Source of the DNA: Proteobacteria bacterium bin106
GTDB taxonomy: Bacteria; Bdellovibrionota_B; Oligoflexia; Oligoflexales; Bin106
Direction: 5' to 3'
NCBI GenBank assembly: GCA_002238945.1
Contig: MPNI01000013.1
Location: 1-60,140 of the forward strand
DNA: 60,140 nucleotides
The notes below the pieces were generated by a model. That model was not told the DNA's origin and did not search any database. It saw only the letters and a list, made by a program, of their open reading frames with translations. Every line of letters begins with the position of its first letter. Positions within the stretch are counted from its first letter, which is position 1. This document shows, piece by piece, positions 59,131 to 60,140 of this stretch. Made by a program: the position numbers and the translations under genes.

Positions 59131-59299
59131 TACAAGTTATCCGAATTTAACGGGTTCTTTCCATAGAATCTAAAGCCACAATCTTCACAGATCACCCACA
59201 CCATCATCGCCTTCAAGGTGAGCTGCAACCTTGTCCGACACGATGAACACTCTCACGACCATTTCTACAAGACCATCATCCTTACTCTTAGAATTAGAA

Positions 59300-59827
59300 T
59301 TATACGGGATGACAAAAGGGCGCGATCTCAGGGCAGGGCGCGAGAATGCATTCAATATCGGAGGGGTCACAGACATACGCAACATGCCCATGCCTCTCTA
59401 TTTCTGCTAGTAATTCGCTTACAAATACTTCTTCATATTCTTTCTCTTCTACCTCTTTTGTTTCTGTATCTTCTTTTGTTTGTGTATTAAGCCCCACATA
59501 ACAATCCCAGTAAACTAGCAATGCCTCTGTTATAATTAAAGTTGGAGTGCAGTCCTCCATCGCTACGTTACTTACTAAATGCCCATGCTTCTCTATTTCT
59601 GCTAGTAATTCGCTTACAAATACTTCTTCATATTCTTTCTCTTCTACCTCTTTCGTTTCTGTATCTTCTTTTACTTTTGTATTATAAACAAAACACTCCT
59701 CCCAAGTTCCTAAACGAGGTTTCGGCTCTGGAATCTCCCATACGATGCAGATAGCCATCGCTACGTTACTTACTAATAAAGGCATCATCATAGTTACCAT
59801 TGTGATCCCTATACTCAAAAACTTCAT
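59300..59827 (-). CDS. Small exported protein with a duplicated module
   Basis: I do not recognise a family for this 175-residue protein. AAGGAG six bases before ATG 59827 gives a strong ribosome site. Residues 1-25 are a signal peptide (MKFLSIGITMVTMMMPLLVS, cleavage near AMA). The mature part is two modules: residues about 28-92 and 93-165 each have W/Y-x-x-C, then KEDTETKEVEEKEYEEVFVS and ELLAEIE-x-HGH, then a Cys. The two copies of the acidic stretch differ by one residue in about 34 and are near-identical in DNA (59395-59490 and 59575-59680), so the duplication is recent. There are nine Cys; the C-terminus CDPSDIECILAPCPEIAPFC is Cys/Pro-rich. It is secreted or periplasmic and probably disulfide-bonded. 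Confidence 0.8.
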   Translation of the reverse strand: MKFLSIGITMVTMMMPLLVSNVAMAICIVWEIPEPKPRLGTWEECFVYNTKVKEDTETKEVEEKEYEEVFVSELLAEIEKHGHLVSNVAMEDCTPTLIITEALLVYWDCYVGLNTQTKEDTETKEVEEKEYEEVFVSELLAEIERHGHVAYVCDPSDIECILAPCPEIAPFCHPV

Positions 59828-60140
59828 AGTTACTCCTTGTTACAGTTATTGTTACATACTCACTTACTTACATTGCAAAACACTACATACTTTTGTTCCT
59901 TAATACCCTCCATATAAATTTATAGATCTTTCTTTAATACCATCATGGTTATTATGTCCTTGTTTAAACATCATTTCGCTTATCATTTACAACTGCAAAC
60001 ATCCCACATAACAAACATATAACTAAGAACAAAAAACCTTGAGTTTAAAATTCCAAAAACGTAAAATGACTTATTTTTTCTAAGTGTGGCAGAAAAAAAA
60101 TCAAAAGCAAGGGACATTAACATATTTTTTCAAATGTCAC
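59828..60140. other. AT-rich right end, no gene recognised
   Basis: The last 313 bases are upstream of the duplicated-module gene and should hold its promoter. GACATT ... AATGTC at about 60112-60138 forms a weak inverted repeat. No open frame with a ribosome site reaches the window end. Confidence 0.4.

Larger units (their letters stand above)
58510..59299. other. Spacer with IS relic, hairpin and terminator
   Basis: These 790 bases hold the best-preserved IS3-like relic (58693-58850, minus), a small hairpin (GACCTTC ... GAAGGTC at 58919-58939) and a strong terminator (59087-59130). Short minus frames (MVRNFAAFISPQVYLEENGL and MASTTGCGGGDGGF) have no ribosome site and may be remnants. Confidence 0.6.

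Noticed and set aside
59218-59490. Plus-strand frame over the duplicated-module gene
   Set aside because: It is the antisense of the repeated acidic stretch; the minus-strand frame has a perfect ribosome site and a signal peptide.

Overview
The window looks like a chromosome segment of an AT-rich Gram-negative bacterium with outer-membrane beta-barrels, several lipoproteins and a type II secretion system (T2SS). The GspL/PilM-type gene, a long GspD-to-GspN cluster, a caa3-type oxidase with a Bacillus-style CtaG, and secreted matrixin-like proteases fit the former 'Deltaproteobacteria' (Myxococcota or Bdellovibrionota relatives) best. That placement is inference from gene families only. Decayed insertion sequences, long spacers and very frequent short tandem repeats suggest a genome that is eroding, perhaps host-associated.

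Layout. Positions 1-3776 (minus): the 5' end of a trypsin-like lipoprotein protease, a ctpA-type protease and a TPR lipoprotein. 4162-8862 (plus): a 1566-residue protein of unknown family that I read as about ten copies of one degenerate ~130-residue module. 9020-15459 (minus): argS, the four caa3 oxidase genes (ctaF, E, D, C) and an isolated rplX; then tRNA-Asp. 16629-20712: a DedA/YqaA-like membrane protein, dnaJ, panB and a leucine-type dehydrogenase. 21095-23119: mnmG carrying a His-rich repeat insertion. 23120-28277: decayed transposase pieces, an orphan lipoprotein, three envelope or barrel-like proteins and a matrixin-type protease. 28591-30624: tRNA-Leu, a first GspC paralogue on the minus strand, and shikimate kinase. 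31213-48944 (plus): gspC2, gspC3, D, E, F, G, H, I, J, K, L, M, N. 48991-59827: ctaG, a lysozyme-like lipoprotein, a NYN-domain protein with an AT-hook, alanine dehydrogenase, two tandem peptide-binding proteins and a small secreted protein built from a duplicated module.

How the genes may work together (inference): secreted proteases leave through the T2SS, peptides are bound by the duplicated solute-binding proteins, amino acids are deaminated by the leucine-type and alanine dehydrogenases, and electrons go to the caa3 oxidase assembled with CtaG. No prepilin peptidase (GspO), peptide permease or oxidase haem-synthesis gene is in the window, so these must lie elsewhere.

Most unusual observations: the ten-module giant protein; an A37-C16 double homopolymer inside the gspE reading frame; three gspC paralogues; tandem repeats that repeatedly overlap the 3' ends of genes; and relics of one IS3-like element at four places.
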